Assembly (NCBI RefSeq): GCF_002632585.1
Contig: NZ_NIBV01000001.1
Coordinates: 412,403-476,402 of the forward strand
Origin: Xenorhabdus szentirmaii DSM 16338
Lineage (GTDB): Bacteria > Pseudomonadota > Gammaproteobacteria > Enterobacterales > Enterobacteriaceae
DNA: 64,000 bases
Direction of reading: 5' to 3'
The translations under genes were made by a program, and so were the position numbers. Positions 8,968-18,627 of the stretch are shown here, piece by piece. The notes under the pieces were generated by a model that saw nothing but the letters and a program-made list of their open reading frames with translations, made no database searches and was not told where the DNA came from. Position 1 is the stretch's first letter. Every line of letters starts with the position of its first letter.

Positions 8968-8981
8968 GTTGAATATTCAAC
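8968..8981. promoter_or_regulatory. 14-bp palindrome next to a TTGACA box
   Basis: GTTGAATATTCAAC is a perfect palindrome that abuts TTGACA at 8983-8988, about 80 bp upstream of the first gene of the aminoglycoside-type cluster. It is a candidate operator/promoter. I see no convincing -10 box at standard spacing, so the promoter call is weak. The rest of 8641-9069 is AT-rich with no gene. Confidence 0.4.
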
Positions 8982-9069
8982 TTTGACACTTATTGAAATA
9001 ATTAGTTCTTTTTCTTATTTAGAGCATAAATTAATTAATCATCACCTTAATTTAAAAAGGAGATTACTT

Positions 9070-10338
9070 ATGGTGTCCCAACTTGCAATACATGGTGGTT
9101 CTTCTACTCGAACAATGTCTTGGCCAGGATGGCCTACAAGTACTCCCCAAACTGTAGATAACTTACTTTCTGTTTTAGACAGTCAACGTTGGTCAATAAG
9201 TGGCCCTTATCGCGGAACTCCTTCTTTTGAACAACGTTTTGCAAAAATGTATTCTAGTTATACTAATGCCCATTACTGTATTCCGGCTTCTAGCGGAACT
9301 GCTAGTCTAGCTATGGCCTTAGAAGCCATTGGAGTTGGTGCTGGTGACGAAGTGATTGTACCAGGATTATCTTGGGTTGCTTCAGCATCAGCCGTTTTGA
9401 GCATTAATGCTATTCCCGTGCTCACTGATGTGGATCCGATGACGGGTTGCTTAGATGCAAATGCTGTTGAAAAATCTATAACTCCTCGTTGCCGTGCTAT
9501 TACTGTTGTTCATCTCGGCTCGGCAGTTGCTGACTTAAATGCCCTGCTACATATTGCAGAAAAATACAATCTGCCACTCATCGAGGATTGCGCTCAAGCA
9601 CATGGGGCTCGTTTTGCTGGTCAACATGTTGGTACTTTTGGGATAGCCGGAACATTTAGTATGCAACACAGCAAACTGTTGACTAGTGGTGAAGGAGGTG
9701 CAGTACTGACTAATGATGAACAAATTGCTAGACGATTAGCCCACTTACGCGCAGATGGGCGCACACTTAGTAATGTGCCACCTCCGTTGGATCATATGGA
9801 ATTATTAGAAACAGCTGAACTGATGGGGTCAAACTATTGTCTATCTGAATTTCATGCCGCCATTTTGCTAGCCCAGTTAGAAAAGCTTGATGCAGAGAAT
9901 ATCACCCGACGCCGTAATGCCAAATATTTGGATGAGTTAATGCAGCAAATTGGCTGTATTCCTCAGCAAACTACTTCTGGTACCACAGAACGTGTTTATT
10001 ATAACTATGCCATTAGATTACCTGAATCGGTCTTAGCGAAAGCTTCAGTGGCAAAACTGGCAGAAGCTCTATCAGCAGAGCTTCATCTCCCCTGTAAGCC
10101 GATGTATTCATCACTCAATCAATGTCCTTTATACCAACCTTCAAGCCGACGGCGTTTCGCATTAAACCAAGACTTTCAATCAGCTATTCAGCCACAGCGT
10201 TTTAGTTTGCCAATAGCGGAAGCATTTGCTCATAGCCATATTGCATTACCACATCGCTTTTTGCTTGCAGAAGAATCAGACATGCTTGATATACAACGTG
10301 CTCTTAGTAAGGTCATGCACCATGTTGAGCAACTGTGA
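9070..10338 (+). CDS. DegT-family aminotransferase, DOI aminotransferase-like (BtrS type)
   Basis: 422 residues; ATG 9070 was chosen because AAGGAG lies 7 nt upstream, although the frame is open further back. This is a PLP-dependent sugar/cyclitol aminotransferase of the DegT/DnrJ/EryC1/StrS family. Visible features: the phosphate-binding SSGTAS (residues 74-79), PLP-ring Asp in IEDCAQAHG (Asp173), and the Schiff-base Lys in SMQHSKLLTSGEGG (Lys202). The last motif is close to the 2-deoxy-scyllo-inosose aminotransferases BtrS/BtrR. In butirosin such an enzyme acts twice, converting 2-deoxy-scyllo-inosose to 2-deoxy-scyllo-inosamine and amino-DOI to 2-deoxystreptamine. First gene of a same-strand operon; the next gene overlaps its 3' end. 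The substrate is inferred from the linked DOI synthase. Confidence 0.85.
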   Translation: MVSQLAIHGGSSTRTMSWPGWPTSTPQTVDNLLSVLDSQRWSISGPYRGTPSFEQRFAKMYSSYTNAHYCIPASSGTASLAMALEAIGVGAGDEVIVPGLSWVASASAVLSINAIPVLTDVDPMTGCLDANAVEKSITPRCRAITVVHLGSAVADLNALLHIAEKYNLPLIEDCAQAHGARFAGQHVGTFGIAGTFSMQHSKLLTSGEGGAVLTNDEQIARRLAHLRADGRTLSNVPPPLDHMELLETAELMGSNYCLSEFHAAILLAQLEKLDAENITRRRNAKYLDELMQQIGCIPQQTTSGTTERVYYNYAIRLPESVLAKASVAKLAEALSAELHLPCKPMYSSLNQCPLYQPSSRRRFALNQDFQSAIQPQRFSLPIAEAFAHSHIALPHRFLLAEESDMLDIQRALSKVMHHVEQL

Positions 10339-11005
10339 ATCACCAATCAACATGCCTTCAATAAAGAGCCATCGTTTTGTCTTTATCCGACATGCAGAGG
10401 CAACATGTAATCTACAAGATGCACATGCATTAATCAGTTCTGTAATGCCGGATTCTCCGTTGACTACGGTTGGTCAGCAACAAGCACAATTATTGGCCAA
10501 TAATATTCCAAAGGAATTAATTGGAAATAAAATATTTAGCAGTCCAATGATTCGAGCAATGCAAACTGCCAACTTACTCAAGACACGACATAATTTACCA
10601 TTGGTCTCTGATGAGCGTTTGGAAGAAGTACGCATAAAACCTTCACTGACGCCAGCATTAAGTTTGTCTCAATGGGATACAATGCTACAAGAGCGTTTAA
10701 ATAACCCCACAATTAATGTAAGACCTGAAGTAGAAACTGTCGCTGCACAGAGAACACGGGTAGCTGATTTTTTATGTCAAAGACACCAAGAACGGGGTGA
10801 GGAAAAAGTCACTGTGATCGTTTCCCATGCATTCACTATAGAACTGGCAATTTTTGTGTTGCTGGGATTGGATGTCTCTATGCTGAGCCAATGGCGTATA
10901 CGCATAAGTAATAGTGCCTTGCATATTATAGAAAATGAAGAGATAGGTGGAAAATCGCGGATCGTTCTTACTAACGCGAAAAATCACTTAAGACTATGGC
11001 TTTAA
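10322..11005 (+). CDS. Histidine phosphatase (phosphoglycerate-mutase fold)
   Basis: About 227 residues. The start at ATG 10322 overlaps the previous gene by 17 bp and has AAGG 10 nt upstream; ATG 10352 is the alternative. The catalytic RHAEATCN motif (RHG type, His as phospho-acceptor) is at about residue 24, and VSHAFTIELA near residue 172 supplies the second His. This is a branch-2-free, short phosphatase of the PhoE/GpmB kind. Next to a PRPP-motif protein it fits the dephosphorylation of a 5''-phosphoribosyl intermediate, the BtrP step in ribostamycin formation. Detoxification or reactivation of a phosphorylated product is also possible. Confidence 0.7.
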   Translation: MLSNCESPINMPSIKSHRFVFIRHAEATCNLQDAHALISSVMPDSPLTTVGQQQAQLLANNIPKELIGNKIFSSPMIRAMQTANLLKTRHNLPLVSDERLEEVRIKPSLTPALSLSQWDTMLQERLNNPTINVRPEVETVAAQRTRVADFLCQRHQERGEEKVTVIVSHAFTIELAIFVLLGLDVSMLSQWRIRISNSALHIIENEEIGGKSRIVLTNAKNHLRLWL

Positions 11006-11023
11006 GGGTAAGAAGATAAACGT

Positions 11024-14000
11024 ATGACGGCTAAATTTGAACGATTAGAACAACTTTCTCAGCACCCTGATTTTTCAATACTTGTTCCACCTTTAGTGGG
11101 GTTTACAGCTGATAAAGCACTTGCCATTGTAGAAAGCCATCCACATGCTGATAGCATGTTATTACGCACTCTCTACAGTAAATACATTGCTGAACACCTT
11201 GACTGGATTAAACAGGTAGAGGAAGTTTGTGGTCCTCCGCCCTGGATTATTCGCAGTGCCGGTCTGGAAGATGGTAATACCTTCGTCAATGCCGGAGGCT
11301 ATGCCAGTATCATCTGTCATTGCTCTGCAGATTTTAGCGATACGCTTTCTACAGTAGCTTTTAGTGGATTTGAACTTCAATCCATTGAACAGCAGAGGTT
11401 AAGTGATCCTAGTTATCAACCACAACCTATCAGTTGTTTCGTTCAAAAATTGATTGAAGATGCACCGTCAGAAGGTATTCCACCTATCATGGATACCTTA
11501 CAGGCTCCTTATCTTACAGCTGATAAACTCCATTATTTATATAATATTATCAATCAATTGCATCAATATTTTTCTGAAGTAGCATTAGATACTGAGTGGG
11601 TATTGGAAACAGATCATGGCTTGGTATCGGCGACTGGATTGACGTTAAATGGCGTTGACGGAGTTCGGGGAGAATTAGCCTTCGGCTTTGGTTTTGCATC
11701 TGCACAATCTCCCGGCTCAAGAGTGAATTCTGTTGCCTATCATTGGCCAACTTTAACCTCTCCCCTGTGGCAGGGTACACAATTACGTCAGGTTCATGTA
11801 AATAAGATTTGGTTAGTGCAGGCTCGCCCTGCTCCGGGATATGCACTAGAGCGTCAGGTTGAACAATTAACTTCTGAAATAAAAACAGAGCTGGCACGCT
11901 GTATGCGAGTATTTCCTGTGGCAGCATTACTGTATCCCACTAAGCCTGCTTTAGGTGCTTTTCTTTCAGCATCAACGTTAGACGATGCATGGTCGCGTTA
12001 CCTGCGCCTTTCTCCATCAGTACAATCCACGCTTGTTGCTGTCTTCGTTGAATCCGGTGTTGCTAGTGAACATGCCGGTATTATGTTCCGTCAGCAAAAA
12101 TTACCGGTTTTTCTTACCCAGTTAACCAATATCCCATCGGTCCCATGGGTTGCTATTGATAGTGTGGGAGAACAAGCCTACTTCAGTTCTCAAAAACCGC
12201 TAATCGAATTGAAAACAGAATCCACTGAAGCGGTTAATTTGCCTGCTTCTGTACAGCGTATATTTGACGATAGTGAATCCTTACCTAACACAGAGCTAAC
12301 CTCTCAATATCTTTATGATGTTTTACAAAATGTATTAGCGGGATTGCCATTTTTAGAGGAAAAAGTGGTCTTCAAACTCATGCAACGTAGCCTCTTCCCA
12401 ACGGACACTTGGATACATCATGGTGGTACTGTCCGCAGCCCAAGTTTAACGGGGTGGTTGCTCACACAGATGGGTGAGGAAGTGATGGCTCTCTATCCTT
12501 CTGATTGGTCAGTAACGGAAGAAACAACAGATTACCTTTGTGCTTTAAGAGCCAAAGCAGCTCCTCAATCGATATTACCGAATTTATGTAAGGCGATCCC
12601 AGAATTAGCAGATAAAGTTAATCAACTAAATGATTTGCGCCTGCTTATGTTATTCATCAAAACCGAAGCATGGGTTGAGAAAATACCTGGTTTACCATTG
12701 GCACAATGGGTCTATGCGGCGGTAGTGTCCCCAAATGAGGATGGCCGTTTATTATTAGAATGTATGCTGCATGTACTCACAGATACAGAGATCCTTCCCA
12801 TTTATGAAGATACTGACCGGGTAAACATTTTACACGTGTTAGCTAATCAAGTGGGATCCACATTTTCTGTTCAAGAGCTGCTTGAAGTCATTTATCATGG
12901 CCAGCTCCCGCCCACCGCACTGGCTAATTTGGTCTGTGCACCCAAAGCATTTGCTGCTTATATTGCTTTTCTGGCACCACTCAGACGTTTTACCGCCACC
13001 GCTGCATTAGCCGGAGCAAGTGAAGCGGCCGATTTACTAAAATCCGCTGACCGTATGATGAAAGCGCTATATCAAGCGAAGTTACCTACCTTGGGAGCAC
13101 TTTGCCGTATAGGTTTAGTGGATACTTATGATCAGGTACTCAAGGCAGTATTAGGCGATTTAGTAGATAGACGTGATGCAATAACGTATAGGAATTATCT
13201 GGATTTACTGAGTAGTTGGATGGAATTCGCACAACTATCAACACTTTCTGTCAATGAAAAAGCAGCATTATATTCTTTTCAGAAGTGGATAGAACATGTG
13301 CGTCACTCCCCTGTACCAGACACCTTCTTCCTTGAATTAAAAGAAGATATTGTGGAAATATTAGGGGATGACTTCTTACGTTGGCAGTCCTTAATACCCA
13401 TTGCAGGTAATATGTCACCGGAACAGCTACCAATAGAAAATGCGCATCAGTTGCATAATTTATTACATCAATGGATGCTGGTTCGTTTCCGGGCTGAATC
13501 AGGATCTGAACTACCTACCCGTTTGCGTAAATTGATCAGCATCGCGGATGGTTTTGGTGATGCCCGTTCTTGCTTGTTAAGGTTATCTAATAACCTCTTT
13601 GAGATTTCACTCCCTTTTGTCGTACATAAAGCGAGCTTCCTCTTTAATGACAAAGAATTGGTTGTGGAATTTTGTGAACTTCCAAATGCCCCTGAAGAGG
13701 ATATCGGTCGCTTACATGTCTTCAATGCCTTAGCGTCGCGTATCGCGGAATGGAATCCTCAATGGCAGATATCATCAAATCGAGTCTGTCAGCTCGGTAC
13801 CTGGACACTTTTCCTGCGCTTAAAGCGTATTGATGGCTTACATTGGCAGAACAATGAACTAGAACAGCTAGTGCTTTGGTTACGGGTACTGTTCGATACC
13901 GCTTATGATTTCTCCTATGTACCTAATGATGAAGTTTTACATGTGAATGAAATGCTGGGCCATTCCCCCTGGCGTGAATTGTTCCAAGCTTATGTTGATT

Positions 14001-14719
14001 ATCGATCTGTGGTTGATTTTTCTATCCAACGTATCACAGTCTATTCATTGCCCTTTGCGTCAATGCTCGCTGCAATCTGCCTGAATGAATTCGTTCGTGA
14101 TGAGGTCACTCGTGCTTGCCTTGCTGGTTTTGACCATTCTTGGGAAGCTTTTCAGCGTATTATTAATCAGTTGGAAAAAACAGAAGATGATCAGGAACAG
14201 TGGGAGTGTCTTTATACCACTGCCGGACAAATGGGACTGCTCCTGTCAGCGAAATGGCCAAAGCAGACCCTTATGCAGATGGTACAGTACCCCTTGTCTT
14301 TTGTTGCGGCTGAACGAATTGCTGTCAGTCTGTTACATCGTCGTGATTTGGTAATCACATTACAGCAGTTAATTACTGTACCGGAAAATACGGGATTGCG
14401 TCATTTAGTCTTGCACCACGTTCCTGATGTTGCAGTAAATGCTGACTCAGCCGTTGCGATCGCAAATGAAATCGCTATTTGGCAAACTCAGTTTAAACGC
14501 TGCAAAGAATATTTACTTGCCTATCATGCGAATGTACTTCCTGAGAGACTGCGTCGACAGTTTATTAGGCAGCTCAGTCTTGTTCCTTATGGAATAACAG
14601 AAGAAATTGAGATGTATATTCAACAAGATTTGGTTCATATCGCCGCTGCGGAGAAAGGTCGTTTTAAATTGTTTGAAGTTGATCCGATTGCGATTATTAG
14701 CGCGGTACGCACAAAATGA
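11024..14719 (+). CDS. 1231-residue PEP-synthase-like protein with phospho-His motif
   Basis: The N-terminal 270 residues look like the ATP-grasp domain of PEP synthase/pyruvate phosphate dikinase: IIRSAGLEDGNTFVNAGGY at 75-93, LDTEWVLE at 188-195 and the closing IWLVQARP at 262-269. A degenerate swivel-domain motif follows, VASEHAGIMFRQQKLPVF (His350), the usual phosphohistidine carrier. The remaining 850 residues match nothing I recognise and replace the PEP/pyruvate barrel; they are mostly helical by eye. The architecture recalls antibiotic dikinases such as rifampin phosphotransferase, so it could phosphorylate an aminoglycoside intermediate for synthesis or self-protection. It lies 18 bp after the phosphatase and overlaps the next gene by ATGA, in one operon. 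Function is inference. Confidence 0.6.
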   Translation: MTAKFERLEQLSQHPDFSILVPPLVGFTADKALAIVESHPHADSMLLRTLYSKYIAEHLDWIKQVEEVCGPPPWIIRSAGLEDGNTFVNAGGYASIICHCSADFSDTLSTVAFSGFELQSIEQQRLSDPSYQPQPISCFVQKLIEDAPSEGIPPIMDTLQAPYLTADKLHYLYNIINQLHQYFSEVALDTEWVLETDHGLVSATGLTLNGVDGVRGELAFGFGFASAQSPGSRVNSVAYHWPTLTSPLWQGTQLRQVHVNKIWLVQARPAPGYALERQVEQLTSEIKTELARCMRVFPVAALLYPTKPALGAFLSASTLDDAWSRYLRLSPSVQSTLVAVFVESGVASEHAGIMFRQQKLPVFLTQLTNIPSVPWVAIDSVGEQAYFSSQKPLIELKTESTEAVNLPASVQRIFDDSESLPNTELTSQYLYDVLQNVLAGLPFLEEKVVFKLMQRSLFPTDTWIHHGGTVRSPSLTGWLLTQMGEEVMALYPSDWSVTEETTDYLCALRAKAAPQSILPNLCKAIPELADKVNQLNDLRLLMLFIKTEAWVEKIPGLPLAQWVYAAVVSPNEDGRLLLECMLHVLTDTEILPIYEDTDRVNILHVLANQVGSTFSVQELLEVIYHGQLPPTALANLVCAPKAFAAYIAFLAPLRRFTATAALAGASEAADLLKSADRMMKALYQAKLPTLGALCRIGLVDTYDQVLKAVLGDLVDRRDAITYRNYLDLLSSWMEFAQLSTLSVNEKAALYSFQKWIEHVRHSPVPDTFFLELKEDIVEILGDDFLRWQSLIPIAGNMSPEQLPIENAHQLHNLLHQWMLVRFRAESGSELPTRLRKLISIADGFGDARSCLLRLSNNLFEISLPFVVHKASFLFNDKELVVEFCELPNAPEEDIGRLHVFNALASRIAEWNPQWQISSNRVCQLGTWTLFLRLKRIDGLHWQNNELEQLVLWLRVLFDTAYDFSYVPNDEVLHVNEMLGHSPWRELFQAYVDYRSVVDFSIQRITVYSLPFASMLAAICLNEFVRDEVTRACLAGFDHSWEAFQRIINQLEKTEDDQEQWECLYTTAGQMGLLLSAKWPKQTLMQMVQYPLSFVAAERIAVSLLHRRDLVITLQQLITVPENTGLRHLVLHHVPDVAVNADSAVAIANEIAIWQTQFKRCKEYLLAYHANVLPERLRRQFIRQLSLVPYGITEEIEMYIQQDLVHIAAAEKGRFKLFEVDPIAIISAVRTK

Positions 14720-16623
14720 GGGCAAAAGACAATGTTGGCAGAATACAGATTACGCCCTCAGAATTAGTGTCGAAATTGTTCACCACCGAATATGCCGAAG
14801 ATGGTGATGGTTATGTATCAACCTGCGCTCTGGGACAAATATGGAGTGATCTGAGTCTTCTTGCTGAAGCAAGCCAACAGTCGTCATCGATCCGTCATCA
14901 AGCCAGATTTTCTGCTATACATGCACAGCAAGCCGCTTTGTCTATCGCTTGTGGTCGCAAAATCATGCCAGAAAAGATGCCTTCACAAATAAACCTTGTA
15001 ATGCAAGGCCAGTTTTCTCCTTGGATAGATTTGCTAACCCGTATTCTAACACTCCCTTTGCCAGAGTGTTATGGCTATGATTTAGGGGATACTGAAGTTT
15101 GTATGGATGATGCAATCCGCTTTGCCCACCAATTTTCCTCTGGACGTCCCATAGTGGTTGTCGGTCTCCGCAGTGGAGGGAGTTTTCTTGCTCCCCGCTG
15201 GGTTGCAGGATTAACGCAGATTAATGGTGTGTCTCCTGCATGGCTAACACTACGTCCTTTAAGGAATATTGATGTTTATTGTCAATATCACCCTTCAGAA
15301 CTGGATTCTTTATTTCGTCTTTTTGGCACACTACCGGAACGTCCAGATGTCGTGATTGTTGATGATCAACCAGATACAGGCAGTACGGTTAAAAAACTAG
15401 CGCAATGGTTAGCTCTTAAAGCGGAAAACATCTGGTTTGCCAGCATTGGACATGTGAGAAAAATCACAACATCAGCTTCATGGTCAACTGTATTTGTGCG
15501 ATCACCTCTGATGACACGTGAACGACGTCCACTCTGGCAATTGTTGTTAAAAAATGATCACCGCCATTTTCTTTCTACATTGACTTCCGCGATACCAGCA
15601 TCGGATTTACTGAATTCGACAATAATAAATGATGCTGATACACAGATCCTTATCCATTGCCCAACAATGGAAAAGAGATATGGCTTGGGTGAGGCTTGGT
15701 TGCCTTGGAACTCGCCAGCAATGGAAAAATATGCAAGGAGGTTGATTAATCCCAAGAAAACCCCCTTGTTGGTCACGGATAAACATGAAACACCATTGTT
15801 GCACCTGAAATTTATCGGGGAAAGCACCTATGGACTCACAGAATTCAATCGGGTGAAACAAGCCAATACTGCCCATCCTAAGGCGTGGTTTCTTGATGGT
15901 TATCATATTGCTCAACATCTTCCAGGATTGCGGCCATTACGGGATCTTATGGCTGAAACACCTCATGAAAATCATCAGGCTTGGCTTACACAGTGCAACG
16001 CTATTATTCAGTCTGTCAGCCTATCACCATTAATAGATATTGCCGGCCAGCTACCTCAGATTCCAATAGGTGCAGCCATTCGTAATGCATGGGAACGCCT
16101 GCAACACAAAATGGGTAAAAGTAAATTGAGTGAACACAAATTACCTGATTTACCTATGTGGCTATATTCACTCAATATTCCTCCTTTTGCAGGAAGTACC
16201 CGACCAATACGCTCTTCCCTTAGCTATGCCTTTGGTGATTGGCACTGGCAAGTTGGCAAGGACGGGAATCTCTACCGTTTTCATCAGGAGGCTAACTGGG
16301 GAGGAATAAGCTGGCCAGAATTGGAGATAGCTGTTTTTCTATTGGTATATCAACTACCGCCCGCCACATTACAGCTGATATGCAACAGTAACCAGACAGA
16401 GAATGATAATTCACCAGTGATATTCACTTCCTTACCTGTTGCGTTACTTTTACTACTTGACGGTTTCCGCCGGGAAATACGTCAATTTAGCTCTATAGGT
16501 AAGATGCGCTTATGTGAAGATCTCACCTTGTTATTCCAAACTTTTATCCAGTACCACCACTTGATTATCGAAAGCATCGCGAATATGCAACCGACTGAAA
16601 TATCGAGGAGTGTCTATGAGTAA
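14716..16623 (+). CDS. Phosphoribosyltransferase-motif protein with extra C-terminal domain
   Basis: 635 residues; ATG overlaps the upstream stop (ATGA). The PRPP-binding signature VVIVDDQPDTGST is at residues 212-224, preceded by VVVGLRSGGSFLAP (147-160), the hydroxy-loop region of type I PRTases such as those of the PRTase_2/TRSP group. The C-terminal 350 residues have no fold that I recognise. In butirosin and neomycin pathways ribose is attached from PRPP by BtrL-type phosphoribosyltransferases and then dephosphorylated, so this gene and the histidine phosphatase could make a ribostamycin-type product. An alternative is a nucleoside-like pathway as in Ter-associated operons. The fusion is much longer than ordinary PRTases. 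Confidence 0.6.
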   Translation: MRAKDNVGRIQITPSELVSKLFTTEYAEDGDGYVSTCALGQIWSDLSLLAEASQQSSSIRHQARFSAIHAQQAALSIACGRKIMPEKMPSQINLVMQGQFSPWIDLLTRILTLPLPECYGYDLGDTEVCMDDAIRFAHQFSSGRPIVVVGLRSGGSFLAPRWVAGLTQINGVSPAWLTLRPLRNIDVYCQYHPSELDSLFRLFGTLPERPDVVIVDDQPDTGSTVKKLAQWLALKAENIWFASIGHVRKITTSASWSTVFVRSPLMTRERRPLWQLLLKNDHRHFLSTLTSAIPASDLLNSTIINDADTQILIHCPTMEKRYGLGEAWLPWNSPAMEKYARRLINPKKTPLLVTDKHETPLLHLKFIGESTYGLTEFNRVKQANTAHPKAWFLDGYHIAQHLPGLRPLRDLMAETPHENHQAWLTQCNAIIQSVSLSPLIDIAGQLPQIPIGAAIRNAWERLQHKMGKSKLSEHKLPDLPMWLYSLNIPPFAGSTRPIRSSLSYAFGDWHWQVGKDGNLYRFHQEANWGGISWPELEIAVFLLVYQLPPATLQLICNSNQTENDNSPVIFTSLPVALLLLLDGFRREIRQFSSIGKMRLCEDLTLLFQTFIQYHHLIIESIANMQPTEISRSVYE

Positions 16624-17866
16624 ACCTGAAAAAATCGCATCTGCTGTCGGCGTACCAGTACCAAACTTACGCGCTCTATCCGCAAGTGGTGCTGTCGTCA
16701 AACTGAGTGATGGAAGAGACTATATTGACCTGATGAATGGCAAAGGTAACATCACGTTGGGACATCATCATCCGACAGTCACAGAAGCAATAGTCGCCAG
16801 TTTAAATAATAAACTGGGGTCTTCCACCTGTTGGTCAGAACCTTTTGAAGATCTTGCAGAAATCATTGTTGCTGATAGTGGTATCTCCAATGGGCAAGTT
16901 GCTTTTTTCAGCTCAGGAACTGAAGCCTGCCGCGCCGTTGTCCAGTGTGCCCGGAAGATAACAGGAAAAAAAATCATCGCCAGCGCAGGTTACCACGGTT
17001 GGGGAGATTTATGGTCTTCATCTTCCCATTTTTTGCAACCAAATGAAAACGGCATTATCGATTTCTACTTCATCCCCGAATTACTGGCTGATGTGTTAGA
17101 AAATTATCATGGCGAAGTCGCAATGGTGATGATTTCTCCTGATTATGTACATCTCAAACCAGAAACATTAAAAAAAATAGCCTCTCTTGCCCGTGAATAT
17201 GGCGTTCTCTTTTGCAGTGATGAAGTCAAAAATGGGTATCGTTCAGTGGCGGGTTCTGCATTATCACAGGTTATTGGCATCCAGGCTGATTTTTATACCT
17301 TTGCTAAAGGACTATGCAACGGGCAACGTTTATCTTGCCTCGTCGGATCTTCTGACATGATGCAAAAAACTAAACATATGACCTATACCGCTTACTTTGA
17401 CACAGTACCTATTGTTGCGGCCTTAGCCACATTGAAATATATGCATAGAGAACAAGGCTATAAGCGTCTAGCTACGTGCGGATCAATACTGGCAAACACA
17501 TTATGCACACTGATTACACAGGTTGAATTGCCAATAAAAGTGATGGGAGATGGGCCATTACTACAATTTATTTGTGCAACGCCTGAATTGGATGAAGCTT
17601 TTTATACTGCTTGTGCTAGACACCGTCTGCTACTGTATAAGTTTGATAATCAGGCTATATCGCTGGCAACTGAAGCCGTTTTAACGGAATTGGAGATACG
17701 CTTCAAACAGGTATTTTCAGAACTTGCTCAGAATTTTTCTATGCAGCACCCAATCCATGTCCCTATTGAACGGCAAATGGAAGCTGCATTCAATATGATC
17801 GACGGTGCTAGTGATGTTATGCCTGCTGCCAATGCTATCCATTGGTTACAAAGGTATGCAATATGA
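16616..17866 (+). CDS. Class III aminotransferase (BtrB-like 6'-aminotransferase)
   Basis: 416 residues. ATG 16616 was preferred to GTG 16610 because GAGGAG ends at 16610. Fold-type I class III aminotransferase related to glutamate-1-semialdehyde aminomutase: SSGTEACRA (near 99-107), YHGWGD, the SDEVKNGYR acidic motif and the PLP Lys in YTFAKGLCNG (about Lys231). BtrB and its neomycin counterpart use this fold to aminate 6'-oxoparomamine to neamine, and the cluster encodes the matching 6'-oxidase. It overlaps the upstream gene by 8 bp and the downstream deacetylase by ATGA. Confidence 0.8.
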   Translation: MSKPEKIASAVGVPVPNLRALSASGAVVKLSDGRDYIDLMNGKGNITLGHHHPTVTEAIVASLNNKLGSSTCWSEPFEDLAEIIVADSGISNGQVAFFSSGTEACRAVVQCARKITGKKIIASAGYHGWGDLWSSSSHFLQPNENGIIDFYFIPELLADVLENYHGEVAMVMISPDYVHLKPETLKKIASLAREYGVLFCSDEVKNGYRSVAGSALSQVIGIQADFYTFAKGLCNGQRLSCLVGSSDMMQKTKHMTYTAYFDTVPIVAALATLKYMHREQGYKRLATCGSILANTLCTLITQVELPIKVMGDGPLLQFICATPELDEAFYTACARHRLLLYKFDNQAISLATEAVLTELEIRFKQVFSELAQNFSMQHPIHVPIERQMEAAFNMIDGASDVMPAANAIHWLQRYAI

Positions 17867-18627
17867 GCAGAATAAAAGACTGGTATGGAAAACACATAAC
17901 CCTAATTGCTCCACATCCCGATGATATTGCTTATTCGATAGGCGGCTTCATCTCACAACTTGCGGCTGTATCTACATTAGAGGTTGTAACCGTATTCACC
18001 CAAAGCCAATGGGCACTCCCTAAATCCCTGCGTAATTCAGGAGCCGCCGTTGTTAGTAAAGTACGGGTAAAAGAAGAGCAGGCTTTTTGTGAAAATTTTA
18101 AGATGAAGTTATACCCACTTGGGCTATCAGATTCCAGTTTGTCTGGCTATAACGATGGAAATGAGCGCCAACTCCAATTTACTCAGGAACAACTTACTGA
18201 TGACATACGAACTTCAATTGTATTGGAGAAGCTACAGCAGATCTTGGCAGAGTCAAGCCCTGATATTGTGATTGCGCCAGCCGCCATAGGTCACCATATC
18301 GACCATCAGATTGTCCATCACGCTATTTGCTCACTACAGAATCATCAATGGCAACTAGCTTTTTACGAAGACTTGCCCTATGCGGCTGAATTTTCATTGG
18401 ATATTCTGGAAAAGCAGTTGACAGAGAGAAAATTTAGCATACTAGAAGTCATCAGTATTGATCAAACATTAGCAGATAAATACGCAGCACTATCTAATTA
18501 TGCCAGCCAAACTGATAAGGAAACGATTGATGCAATTATTTTCCATGCACAACGTTTGGCACAAAAAAATTTCCATACCGAGCAAGCAGTTTACCATGCA
18601 GAAAGATTTTGGGAGAAAGAATGTTAA
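17863..18627 (+). CDS. PIG-L family N-acetylglucosaminyl deacetylase (BtrD-like)
   Basis: 254 residues from ATG 17863, which overlaps the previous stop. The zinc motif APHPDD is at residues 16-21 and the second metal/catalytic motif GHHIDHQIVHH lies near residue 145. PIG-L enzymes remove N-acetyl groups from GlcNAc conjugates; BtrD converts 2'-N-acetylparomamine to paromamine. With the GT4 gene at 21358 this gives a consistent pair: GlcNAc transfer to 2-deoxystreptamine followed by deacetylation. If a second GlcNAc is added, the same enzyme may act twice, as its homologues do in neomycin formation. Confidence 0.85.
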   Translation: MSRIKDWYGKHITLIAPHPDDIAYSIGGFISQLAAVSTLEVVTVFTQSQWALPKSLRNSGAAVVSKVRVKEEQAFCENFKMKLYPLGLSDSSLSGYNDGNERQLQFTQEQLTDDIRTSIVLEKLQQILAESSPDIVIAPAAIGHHIDHQIVHHAICSLQNHQWQLAFYEDLPYAAEFSLDILEKQLTERKFSILEVISIDQTLADKYAALSNYASQTDKETIDAIIFHAQRLAQKNFHTEQAVYHAERFWEKEC

